A stretch of 64,000 nt of DNA, from assembly GCA_036785705.1 (NCBI GenBank), contig JAWUZG010000036.1:17353534-17417533 (forward strand), in the 5' to 3' direction. The position numbers and the translations under genes were made by a program. This DNA comes from Acanthornis magna (lineage: Eukaryota; Chordata; Aves; Passeriformes; Acanthizidae). A model generated the notes under the pieces. It worked only from the letters and a program-made list of their open reading frames with translations, did not search any database and had not been told where the DNA came from. Each line of letters starts with the position of its first letter. Positions within the stretch are counted from its first letter, which is position 1. Below, piece after piece: positions 10,301-21,992 of the stretch.

Positions 10301-13300
10301 TGTTTTTGAAACAGTGAAGGCAAGGAATGCACATAGGAGAAGACATCGCCCACGCAAGGGAGCAGAGCCTCTTCCCAAGCAGAAAAGATCCAATTAGCTG
10401 TGGAGTTGTTCAGGGCAAGAAAGAGTTAGCTGTCAAGAGGACTAGATGGAAATAGAATGGGTTTTCAAGTTTTTAGGGTAATTTCTCTTCATACTTAGTT
10501 TACTAGATAGGCATTTTTCAATGTATTAGTAAGGATTCATTAGTATTCTTAAAGACTTACTAGTGTCATTAGATTTACTAGGAAATGTAAGAGGCTTGGT
10601 GTTGTTTGCCATGTTCCATGTTTTGTCATTTTGTCTTTATCAAATCATTAAACCAGAGTTTGTTCTGTTTTGCTTTTTTGGCTCTATGTCATCATTCGGC
10701 CCACATTTATGACACTTGTGGGCTGTTGCAAACACAGCATTTGCCCTGAAAGAAGAACCTGGGCACGTGTGTACTTCTTCAGGCTCAACCCCTCACCCAG
10801 CTGCTGGGAGTTGCAAAATTGTGTCCTCAGTACTGCCACCAAAATAATGGTGGTGTTTTATCCTTTGATTCCTAAAAATCTTGAGTGAGAGTGGCAAGGT
10901 AGGCTTTGTTTAATTCAGTGAATTGGATCTAAATGAGTGGCCTTGTCTCATTCTACTTGGAGGGATAAAAGGTGCTTTTTTTCTCCTTTTTGTCACCAAG
11001 CCACATGGCTTTATTGAGTTTTGGTAGACAGATGGACTTGACCACCTTGGAGAACTTTTCCACCCTCTCTGATTCTATAAAACTAATATCCACCTTCTTC
11101 AGTACAAAGAAATCAGTAGTTGCAATACCTCTTTAAAGGACCAAGCTCCCACTCCAGGCTCCCATGAACATTCTAAGCTCAAGAAGAGCGGGTGCGAACA
11201 TTCTCCTCTCACTTCTCATAGCTTGTATTTGCACCAAAGCAGCATCAAAGTCCCTTCTTTATCGACCCTGGTGTATGGCATGGCCTGGCAAGGTTTTGGT
11301 AGCTGGGGTTGAGGAGGATGGGGAGGGGCCAAGGGACAGGGATTACCAAGCTGGTTCTGGGAAGCTGCCAGAAGCTTGCCCTGGTCTGATGGAGCCAGTG
11401 CAGGTGGGATTTGGAGTCTACAGAGTATCTGCTTTGCCCAGGGCCTTTTTACAACCGCTCCCCTTAGATGGCTGGCATGCATGTAACAAGCAGGTTGGAA
11501 AGGAAGTGAGATTGGCTTTTGTCTAATTTTAAGCAGGAAAGAAGTAAAATTGGCTGGGTTTTGGCATATTTGGGACCTCAGTTATAAAACAAATATGAAG
11601 GCTATTAGTGTGAAAAAGTAATTCTGTTAGTGTTAGCCTCTTAGAGGAATCCCACAGTCCTTTGAGATGAACATCCAGCTTTTTCAAGGGAGCTGGAAGA
11701 AATTGGAATTCTCCATAGGAATATTGCTAAGGAATTGCTGCTGTGGTATCCATGTGTGTGTCCCCATGGGTTACCCTGGAAAACATCCTGTTTCTCCAAG
11801 GTTCAGGGAATGAGTGTTGAGGTGAGAGACCAGCTCAGTGCCCCAAAGCATTGAAATCATCAAGTGACATTATTAGGCACCAGGGAATTTAGAAAGGATG
11901 CAGGATGAATGCCTCCACTTCAAGAGAAAGTTTGGAGTTGGTTCTCCACTGAACGATTTCTAATCTCTGGCGCCTCTCAGAGCTGCAGGAGTCCTTCTGG
12001 TTCTCTTGCTCAGGCAACACGGTCTGCACCCTTTGGTGGAGCCAGGATTGTGAGCATGTTCAGCTGTAGGCACCTTCCAGAGAAGCACAGAGAGGACACA
12101 CAGCCTTCCCTGCACTGCTTTGCCCTGTCCAGAGGGCTGACCAGAAATGCCCTGATGGGAAGGCCCTCAAAGCAAACTTGCCCCAGAAGAAGTAAACAGG
12201 CAAAGGAGACCCCAATTCCTGTTTACACCCCCTGGGTCCCTTGGTGATCTGCGTGGAATGTTGGGCTGTGCCCGTAGCAACTGTTGGTGTCTCCTGCTCC
12301 TGCAGCCGTTGGTGGAACACTGGTGGAGCAGCACCGGTGGAGCAGCAGCTGCAGGAGCTGCTGCTGGGTTGTCCTGGCTTCAGCATCACATCTGGCCTCT
12401 GGACCAATATCCTTATCTCCTCGTCTGCCACCAGGGATCCTTGAGAGCACTTTGGGACTGTCAAAGGTAAGAAAATCCCCGTTTGCCCTTGAACCAGTAA
12501 CAGAACTGCAGGAGGCTCCAGTTGGTCGTCCCACCAACCACAGCAGACATAACCTGGGCCCACTTTCCCCAGAAGAGGTTACTGATGAAAGCAGGGTCCA
12601 CCTTCTATGGGAATAAAAATGCCTGCAGTGGAAATACAGACCATTCCATAGAGGACATAGAGAGCTGTCACAGTGCAGCTTCAGATCCTCATCCACCTGG
12701 GACCTGATTAAAAGTTCTCAGTACCCATTTAAGTAGTCCTCAAACGATGTTGTGGTGACTCCAAAACAATCCTATCGTTACTGAGGAGTTCAGGAGTTCA
12801 GTGTTGACAAATCGTGTTAGGCCCTGGCTCTACTCACTCCTCCACCAAAGCTTTGCAAACCAGAATGATGGGACTTTGCCTCTGTGATCCCTGTTGTTCA
12901 GGGGATGTAAGCAGTTTGCTGGGCTTGTCCTCCAATACTGTCTTTCACCTACAAAAATGGTCTGCTTTCAGCGATTCTTACAGACTTACATACTTTCATA
13001 ACTTAAGAGATACATCATATTTTAATATCTTTATAGATACTTCTTATTTTTCACCTGCATTGAATTGCTTTTCCATAGAGATATTGGTAGAACAGAATCA
13101 CAGAATCACAAGATTTTTCTGAGTTGGAAGGGACCCACAAAGAGTCTGGCTCCTGGCCCTGCACAGGACAGCCTCAGGAATCCCACCCTGTGCCTAAGAG
13201 CAATGTCCAAATGCTTCCTGAGCTCTGGCAGGCTTGGTGCTGTGACCCCTTGCCTGGGGAGGCTGTTCCGGTGCCCAACCACCCTCTGGGTGAAGAACCT

Positions 13301-14666
13301 GTCTCTGATATCCAACCTAAACATCACCTGGCACAACTTCCATGCCATTCCCTTGGGTCTTGTCTCTAGTCACAAGAATGAAGGGAGCAGTGCCTGCCCT
13401 TCTGCTTTCCCTCCTGAGGAAGCTGCAGAATGCTAGAGTCTTGCCTCGCAAACTGCAAGTGACAAATGCAGCAATTACACCAAACTCAGAGGAGCTGGGA
13501 AAGAAGAGTTTGTGGTTTGCAAGGATAAGGATGAGAAGGAAGGCTAATGGCCCATCTGGGGAGAAGGCTTTTTATCTGGAGCATTGTCTTGATCTCTTTC
13601 AGGCTGAAAGGAGAGGGATAATGAAAAGGAAATCAGGAGCCCACGTTCAGCCGTGAGTTTTCGCATAGGCATTAAAGAATGGCATATTTGAGGAATGGCA
13701 AGGAGGGAACAGCCATTTCAGAGCTGGAGTGGGACTGGTTAAAGCCCGTGGGACCACGGGATGTGTCTCTTGATCACTTGCGTTTCTCACCTGCACCACC
13801 TCCTTCCTTTAGACACATCCGTGTTGGCAGTGACTTTCAGGCTGAGCTGCCTGAGCTGCAGAGCACACCCCCAGTTGAGGATGAAGAGCCTGCAACCCTG
13901 GTCTGGAAGCCCTGGGGGGATGATGACTCTGACATGGAAAGACCTGACAGAGGTATCTGCCAAACCTTTCTTCCACCCGTGACGTACTTGGGTTTGGAAA
14001 TCCCTAATTTCTTGGTCAAAAGGCAGCTTCTTGTGTTCTCTGCTTCTTTCCTTGTCTCGCCCATCTTCCTGCATGGGACTGTTAGAGGGAAGGAGAATGC
14101 TCCATTTTTGCAGCCAAGCAACTGTTTTCCTGCTCTCCAAATTGGTCAGGGCATTTGTCACTGAAAGAGGGGAGATTGGCCCCCACTTCTAATTCCCAAA
14201 GCTGCTTTGAAGGAAGTGCCAGCACTGCGTGGGCCTTTGCTTCAGCTGCCCCTTTCTTTGCTGTTCTCTTCATGCTCCCCAAGCCGTCGTCATTAGCTCT
14301 CGTGCCTTCCTTCTCCCTTATTGCTCAGCCTTTCCCCTTTCCTGGCTCAAGCCTGACTTTCAGTGGGTTTTTGTTGTGCTTGTAGTGAGAGAACTGCTGG
14401 ACATGGCGAGCTCCCGTGGAGCAGCAGTGAACCTGGAGCGTGCCCTGCACTGCCTGCACCAGGCGCATGGCAGTGTCCCGGTAAGAAGCGGCTCTTTGGC
14501 TGCAGAGAGGAGTGGGCAGGGAATTGATAAGGCCTGGGCACTGGGACAGCCTCTCCTGGCAGCTCTTTGAAGAAGGGAGTTCACAAGAAGCAGAGCACTC
14601 GCTGCCTGCCATGTCTCCTCCAGGAGGCTCTCCAGTGCAGCAGCTGCACCAGGGATGAGCCCCAAA
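7332..14666 (+). repeat. Array unit 2 (7335 bp), with most private variants
   Basis: It holds the 3' half of gene copy 1 and the 5' half of copy 2. It shares with unit 5 T at 10164, the GTGCG insertion near 11195, T at 12987, T at 13065 and the TT frameshift. Private changes include a 3-bp insertion near 7906, a 1-bp insertion with substitutions near 8268, AAGTACC near 8300 and a G-to-C transversion near 11738 that it shares only with unit 5 in the same context. It looks like the oldest or least recently homogenised unit here. Confidence 0.95.
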
Positions 14667-17600
14667 TGGCTCAAGCCAGGTGAAAGCGTCTCTTGGAGGC
14701 ACTGGCACAGGGTCCTGCAGCTGCTTCTTTGTACATTTCCTGGTGATCTGTGTTCTGTGAGACATTTTGGGGTGGATTAAGGGGAAATTCCCAGAAGCCT
14801 CAGTGAGCTGGGGCAATTCTGGGTGCAGGATGAGCAAAATGATTGAGTTGGTGAGCAAAAACCCACTCCTGTGGAGCAGGATCAAAACGCTGGGGAGCAA
14901 AAGCAAGGGATTGGGAGCAAATCACAAGGTTTGATCCACATGAGATGCAGCAGACTGAATCCCCGAAGAGGGCAAGTGGCTGAAAGGCAGCATTTACAGT
15001 TTTTGGCTTCTTTCTGTGTGGCGGGGAAGCCAAAGTCTTCTTCGCTTTGATCTTGCAGGAGGCTCTGGAGATGTTGCTCTCAGGAGGGCCTTCCACTCCT
15101 CAAGGCCATCCCTTGGCTGATTATCATTATGCAGGTAATCAAAGCAGAGCTTGTTCCTTCACTGGCAGACACTGCCATGCCCTTGATTGCCATGTCAAGA
15201 ATTTATGGTCAAACAAATAACACGAGAATGAGGTCTCACCTCTGGGGGCAGGGAAAGAAGCAGCATTTACTCCTTCAGTTTTACTTGTTTTCCATGTGGT
15301 TTTTTTCCCTTGGAAATGCCTACTCTTGTCTTCATTGCTTTCTGAGGGAGCAGAGATGTAGACAGGTGAATGATGAATGGTGGTGATTTTGTTCTGGTGG
15401 CCAGTGATCCATTTAGCAGAGGATCTATTTCGAGTGGATAGAGAGATCAATTGACCTGCTGCTCTTTATTGCCAGGCTCTGATAGGTGGACACATGAGGA
15501 GATGGAGTCCTTTCAAAAGGCTATTCGCACCTATGGCAAGGATTTTAATCTCATCCAGAAGGAGGTAAAGCCACTGGACATTCTTTGCCTAGTGGACAAA
15601 ACAAGGAAATGTTGAATATTTCTGCTACCAAATACCAGAATCCAGTCTCTCTCTTCTCAAATACCAAAAATATTAAAATAACAATGAAATGGGACACTGA
15701 CTTCTGGCATGGAAGTGGTGATTCTGTCTTCCCAGCCCTTTTTTCCAAGCTGTTTTGGAAGAGGAAGGCTTATTCTCTGTCTCGTGCCTGTGCTGGTGCT
15801 TCCACAACATGTTGCCATGGGATAAGTGTGGTGGATGGGGGAAAGAAAAACTGTGCTAGGTGGATTTGTTGTTGATTGTGCTTTAAATGTATTACTATGT
15901 GGCAAAATACATTTCGCTCCATTCCATAATGCCTATTTGTCTCCCTCTTTATTTCATTTTACTCCCTTACTCAATTTTTTTTCATTGCCTACTTTACTCC
16001 ATTCCCTAGTTTTTCTCCAATGCACCCTACAGGGTGGCCATTTTAGATTCCTTCTTTTTTTTCTGTCTCACAACAGGTTCAGACTAAGACTACTGCCCAG
16101 TGTGTGGAGTACTACTACTCCTTGAAAAAGGAACGTAAACTTGCCAGCGCTCCTGCTCAGGTGAGTGGGAAGAAAATCAAGACATGCCAGCAGGGCCAAG
16201 AGGCTGGAAGAAGGGGACAAAACCTGCTGGGCAGCTGTGCTAGATGCCGCTCTGTCAGGAGCACATTGTCCCCTCCACTGGGAAAGGCGCAGCAGATGCT
16301 GCCCAGGGCTTCATTGCACTGCTGCTCTAAAATACTCAATTCTGGAGCATAACTTTGACCCAACAAAGCAGCACCATCACCAAGATGGGCTTGGACTCTG
16401 TACAGACTTGCTTCTCAAGTGCTGGCACCCTCACTAATTCCAATCAGACCCTTAATTCCCCACGGCTTGCTAACTTGAGAAATCCTGGCTGAATTCATGG
16501 AGATGCTGCAGATTTTGAGGGATCTTTTGTATCATCCTAGGGTACTCCCAAAAAAAGGAGCTGCTGATGCTGTGGCTCTGCTAAAACTTTCCTGACCTGC
16601 AGACAGGAATTTGCTTCACAGAGAGAGAGAGAGAGATGATTTTGTAGATCCCAGTAGAAACTGGGTAACCATGTGCCTTCACTAATTGGACTGAATTGAA
16701 AACCCATTCCCTAGACATTTGTGGAGGGAAAATATGGATAAATAGATGTTAGGCAGAGAGCTCTAACTAAGAAATGTAGATCTATAGATACCCACATATT
16801 TTCCCCCCACTTTGGGCAGCAGAAAGGAGGTGCTTTTTCCTCCAAGTGCTGTGTTTGTATGCCGCTGCACCCTGCAGCCAAATCCAGGCATTTTCTCAGC
16901 CCTTTAGGGCTTGGAGGAATTTGCTTGGGCTGCTACATTTTTGCGCTGGACGCTCTGATTTCCAGCTTTCTGAGAGGAAGGAAAAATTGATAAGGCTTCT
17001 TTGATTTCCAGACTGTGGGCAGAGCAAAGAGGAGGAAAAGCCCTCCCAGAGAGGAGAAAGGGGAGACAGGGAAGAGAAGCCGCAAGAAGGCCCGCAACGC
17101 GGACTGTCCCTGCTGCCAGCCGCCCCCGCCACCCCATTCAGCGGGAGGCCCCTTTCCCTGCGGGCAGTGCCAATGGTGAGGAAGTCCTTCCTCTTTCTGC
17201 TGGAAGCCTGGCGCTTTGGACTAACACAGGCTGATCTTTCCAAAGGCACCATGGGGGAAGCTCAGGGCAGTTGGAGGATCACTCCTCCCAGCCGTGTTCA
17301 ATACTACCACCCACTTTAAACCCAAACTTCTTCTTGAAACCCCAGCATTCAGAATGAAACCTTGCTGTGCCCCAACAAGACACAATTCATACAGGTAGTC
17401 ATAGGAGCACCAAAGCTTGATGGATGGCGCTGATCAAATTAAAAATGGGATGTACTAAAAAGAGGGAGAAATTTGAGAGTTGAAACAAGAGGGACCAGAT
17501 TCATGGTGCTGATCAAATTAAAAGGATGTCACAGCCCAAAACCACAGAAATTCATAGAAAGGGCAATCTCCAAGCTTGATTTAAAGGTGTGCATTGATTT

Positions 17601-17728
17601 AACAAGGAATGGTTTGTTTCCTGTCTTCCAGTGTTTTTGAAACAGTGAAGGCAAGGAATGCACATAGGAGAAGACATCGCCCACGCAAGGGAGCAGAGCC
17701 TCTTCCCAAGCAGAAAAGATCCAATTAG
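11909..17728 (+). pseudogene. Copy 2: ELM2-SANT-C2H2 gene with stop in exon b
   Basis: Exons are a 11909-12243 (tentative), b 12306-12466, c 13603-13652, d 13813-13952, e 14386-14480, f 15059-15134, g 15476-15564, h 16077-16160, i 17012-17175 and j 17632-17728. It carries the extra T in exon b, with the in-frame TGA at 12442-12444. The ELM2, SANT and zinc-finger exons show no other damage. Candidate poly(A) signal: 17978-17983. Confidence 0.8.
13093..13433 (-). mobile_element. CR1 LINE 3' fragment, unit 2
   Basis: Same insertion site and truncation point as in unit 1, inside the b-c intron of gene copy 2. The flanking intron just upstream has the unit 2/5 variants T at 12987 and T at 13065. 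The latter opens an extra upstream ATG-led frame across the element, which has no evident meaning. Confidence 0.88.
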
Positions 17729-20700
17729 CTGTGGAGTTGTTCAGGGCAAGAAAGAGTTAGCTGTCAAGAGGACTAGATGGAAATAGAATGGGTTTTCAAG
17801 TTTTTAGGGTAATTTCTCTTCATACTTAGTTTACTAGATAGGCATTTTTCAATGTATTAGTAAGGATTCATTAGTATTCTTAAAGACTTACTAGTGTCAT
17901 TAGATTTACTAGGAAATGTAAGAGGTTTGGTGTTGTTTGCCATGTTCCATGTTTTGTCATTTTGTCTTTATCAAATCATTAAACCAGAGTTTGTTCTGTT
18001 TTGCCTTTTTGGCTCTATGTCATCATTCGGCCCACATTTATGACACTTGTGGGCTGTTGCAAACACAGCATTTGCCCTGAAAGAAGAACCTGGGCACGTG
18101 TGTACTTCTTCAGGCTCAACCCCTCACCCAGCTGCTGGGAGTTGCAAAATTGTGTCCTCAGTACTGCCACCAAAATAATGGTGGTGTTTTATCCTTTGAT
18201 TCCTAAAAATCTTGAGTGAGAGTGGCAAGGTAGGCTTTGTTTAATTCAGTGAATTGGATCTAAATGAGTGGCCTTGTCTCATTCTACTTGGAGGGATAAA
18301 AGGTGCTTTTTTTCTCCTTTTTGTCACCAAGCCACATGGCTTTATTGAGTTTTGGTAGACAGATGGACTTGACCACCTTGGAGAACTTTTCCACCCTCTC
18401 TGATTCTATAAAACTAATATCCACCTTCTTCAGTACAAAGAAATCAGTAGTTGCAATACCTCTTTAAAGGACCAAGCTCCCACTCCAGGCTCCCATGAAC
18501 ATTCTAAGCTCAAGAAGAGCGGAACATTCTCCTCTCACTTCTCATAGCTTGTATTTGCACCAAAGCAGCATCAAAGTCCCTTCTTTATCGACCCTGGTGT
18601 ATGGCATGGCCTGGCAAGGTTTTGGTAGCTGGGGTTGAGGAGGATGGGGAGGGGCCAAGGGACAGGGATTACCAAGCTGGTTCTGGGAAGCTGCCAGAAG
18701 CTTGCCCTGGTCTGATGGAGCCAGTGCAGGTGGGATTTGGAGTCTACAGAGTATCTGCTTTGCCCAGGGCCTTTTTACAACCGCTCCCCTTAGATGGCTG
18801 GCATGCATGTAACAAGCAGGTTGGAAAGGAAGTGAGATTGGCTTTTGTCTAATTTTAAGCAGGAAAGAAGTAAAATTGGCTGGGTTTTGGCATATTTGGG
18901 ACCTCAGTTATAAAACAAATATGAAGGCTATTAGTGTGAAAAAGTAATTCTGTTAGTGTTAGCCTCTTAGAGGAATCCCACAGTCCTTTGAGATGAACAT
19001 CCAGCTTTTTCAAGGGAGCTGGAAGAAATTGGAATTCTCCATAGGAATATTGCTAAGGAATTGCTGGTGTGGTATCCATGTGTGTGTCCCCATGGGTTAC
19101 CCTGGAAAACATCCTGTTTCTCCAAGGTTCAGGGAATGAGTGTTGAGGTGAGAGACCAGCTCAGTGCCCCAAAGCATTGAAATCATCAAGTGACATTATT
19201 AGGCACCAGGGAATTTAGAAAGGATGCAGGATGAATGCCTCCACTTCAAGAGAAAGTTTGGAGTTGGTTCTCCACTGAACGATTTCTAATCTCTGGCGCC
19301 TCTCAGAGCTGCAGGAGTCCTTCTGGTTCTCTTGCTCAGGCAACACGGTCTGCACCCTTTGGTGGAGCCAGGATTGTGAGCATGTTCAGCTGTAGGCACC
19401 TTCCAGAGAAGCACAGAGAGGACACACAGCCTTCCCTGCACTGCTTTGCCCTGTCCAGAGGGCTGACCAGAAATGCCCTGATGGGAAGGCCCTCAAAGCA
19501 AACTTGCCCCAGAAGAAGTAAACAGGCAAAGGAGACCCCAATTCCTGTTTACACCCCCTGGGTCCCTTGGTGATCTGCGTGGAATGTTGGGCTGTGCCCG
19601 TAGCAACTGTTGGTGTCTCCTGCTCCTGCAGCCGTTGGTGGAACACTGGTGGAGCAGCACCGGTGGAGCAGCAGCTGCAGGAGCTGCTGCTGGGTTGTCC
19701 TGGCTTCAGCATCACATCTGGCCTCTGGACCAATATCCTTATCTCCTCGTCTGCCACCAGGGATCCTTGAGAGCACTTTGGGACTGTCAAAGGTAAGAAA
19801 ATCCCCGTTTGCCCTTGAACCAGTAACAGAACTGCAGGAGGCTCCAGTTGGTCGTCCCACCAACCACAGCAGACATAACCTGGGCCCACTTTCCCCAGAA
19901 GAGGTTACTGATGAAAGCAGGGTCCACCTTCTATGGGAATAAAAATGCCTGCAGTGGAAATACAGACCATTCCATAGAGGACATAGAGAGCTGTCACAGT
20001 GCAGCTTCAGATCCTCATCCACCTGGGACCTGATTAAAAGTTCTCAGTACCCATTTAAGTAGTCCTCAAACGATGTTGTGGTGACTCCAAAACAATCCTA
20101 TCGTTACTGAGGAGTTCAGGAGTTCAGTGTTGACAAATCGTGTTAGGCCCTGGCTCTACTCACTCCTCCACCAAAGCTTTGCAAACCAGAATGATGGGAC
20201 TTTGCCTCTGTGATCCCTGTTGTTCAGGGGATGTAAGCAGTTTGCTGGGCTTGTCCTCCAATACTGTCTTTCACCTACAAAAATGGTCTGCTTTCAGCGA
20301 TTCTTACAGACTCACATACTTTCATAACTTAAGAGATACATCATATTTTAATATCTTTATAGATACTTCTTATTTTTCACCTGCATTGAACTGCTTTTCC
20401 ATAGAGATATTGGTAGAACAGAATCACAGAATCACAAGATTTTTCTGAGTTGGAAGGGACCCACAAAGAGTCTGGCTCCTGGCCCTGCACAGGACAGCCT
20501 CAGGAATCCCACCCTGTGCCTAAGAGCAATGTCCAAATGCTTCCTGAGCTCTGGCAGGCTTGGTGCTGTGACCCCTTGCCTGGGGAGGCTGTTCCGGTGC
20601 CCAACCACCCTCTGGGTGAAGAACCTGTCTCTGATATCCAACCTAAACATCACCTGGCACAACTTCCATGCCATTCCCTTGGGTCTTGTCTCTAGTCACA

Positions 20701-21992
20701 AGAATGAAGGGAGCAGTGCCTGCCCTTCTGCTTTCCCTCCTGAGGAAGCTGCAGAATGCTAGAGTCTTGCCTCGCAAACTGCAAGTGACAAATGCAGCAA
20801 TTACACCAAACTCAGAGGAGCTGGGAAAGAAGAGTTTGTGGTTTGCAAGGATAAGGATGAGAAGGAAGGCTAATGGCCCATCTGGGGAGAAGGCTTTTTA
20901 TCTGGAGCATTGTCTTGATCTCTTTCAGGCTGAAAGGAGAGGGATAATGAAAAGGAAATCAGGAGCCCACGTTCAGCCGTGAGTTTTCGCATAGGCATTA
21001 AAGAATGGCATATTTGAGGAATGGCAAGGAGGGAACAGCCATTTCAGAGCTGGAGTGGGACTGGTTAAAGCCCGTGGGACCACGGGATGTGTCTCTTGAT
21101 CACTTGCGTTTCTCACCTGCACCACCTCCTTCCTTTAGACACATCCGTGTTGGCAGTGACTTTCAGGCTGAGCTGCCTGAGCTGCAGAGCACACCCCCAG
21201 TTGAGGATGAAGAGCCTGCAACCCTGGTCTGGAAGCCCTGGGGGGATGATGACTCTGACATGGAAAGACCTGACAGAGGTATCTGCCAAACCTTTCTTCC
21301 ACCCGTGACGTACTTGGGTTTGGAAATCCCTAATTTCTTGGTCAAAAGGCAGCTTCTTGTGTTCTCTGCTTCTTTCCTTGTCTCGCCCATCTTCCTGCAT
21401 GGGACTGTTAGAGGGAAGGAGAATGCTCCATTTTTGCAGCCAAGCAACTGTTTTCCTGCTCTCCAAATTGGTCAGGGCATTTGTCACTGAAAGAGGGGAG
21501 ATTGGCCCCCACTTCTAATTCCCAAAGCTGCTTTGAAGGAAGTGCCAGCACTGCGTGGGCCTTTGCTTCAGCTGCCCCTTTCTTTGCTGTTCTCTTCATG
21601 CTCCCCAAGCCGTCGTCATTAGCTCTCGTGCCTTCCTTCTCCCTTATTGCTCAGCCTTTCCCCTTTCCTGGCTCAAGCCTGACTTTCAGTGGGTTTTTGT
21701 TGTGCTTGTAGTGAGAGAACTGCTGGACATGGCGAGCTCCCGTGGAGCAGCAGTGAACCTGGAGCGTGCCCTGCACTGCCTGCACCAGGCACATGGCAGT
21801 GTCCCGGTAAGAAGCGGCTCTTTGGCTGCAGAGAGGAGTGGGCAGGGAATTGATAAGGCCTGGGCACTGGGACAGCCTCTCCTGGCAGCTCTTTGAAGAA
21901 GGGAGTTCACAAGAAGCAGAGCACTCGCTGCCTGCCATGTCTCCTCCAGGAGGCTCTCCAGTGCAGCAGCTGCACCAGGGATGAGCCCCAAA
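14667..21992 (+). repeat. Array unit 3 (7326 bp)
   Basis: It holds the 3' half of gene copy 2 and the 5' half of copy 3. It shares the rare G at 17561 (C elsewhere) only with unit 6. It lacks the GTGCG insertion near 18523 and carries the TT frameshift at 19767-19768. A synonymous GCG-to-GCA change in ELM2 exon e is private. Confidence 0.95.

Larger units (their letters stand above)
4574..10397 (+). pseudogene. Copy 1: ELM2-SANT-C2H2 gene with stop in exon b
   Basis: Exons are a 4574-4908 (tentative), b 4971-5131, c 6268-6317, d 6478-6617, e 7051-7145, f 7724-7799, g 8144-8232, h 8746-8829, i 9681-9844 and j 10301-10397. Exon b is 161 bp instead of 160. The extra T turns the frame that leads into exon c into GAT CCT TGA, so the stop is at 5107-5109, before the ELM2 domain. 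All downstream exons keep intact splice sites and reading frame. The transcript could still be made, and a protein would need a downstream start such as the ATG inside exon c. Whether it is translated is unknown. Confidence 0.8.
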
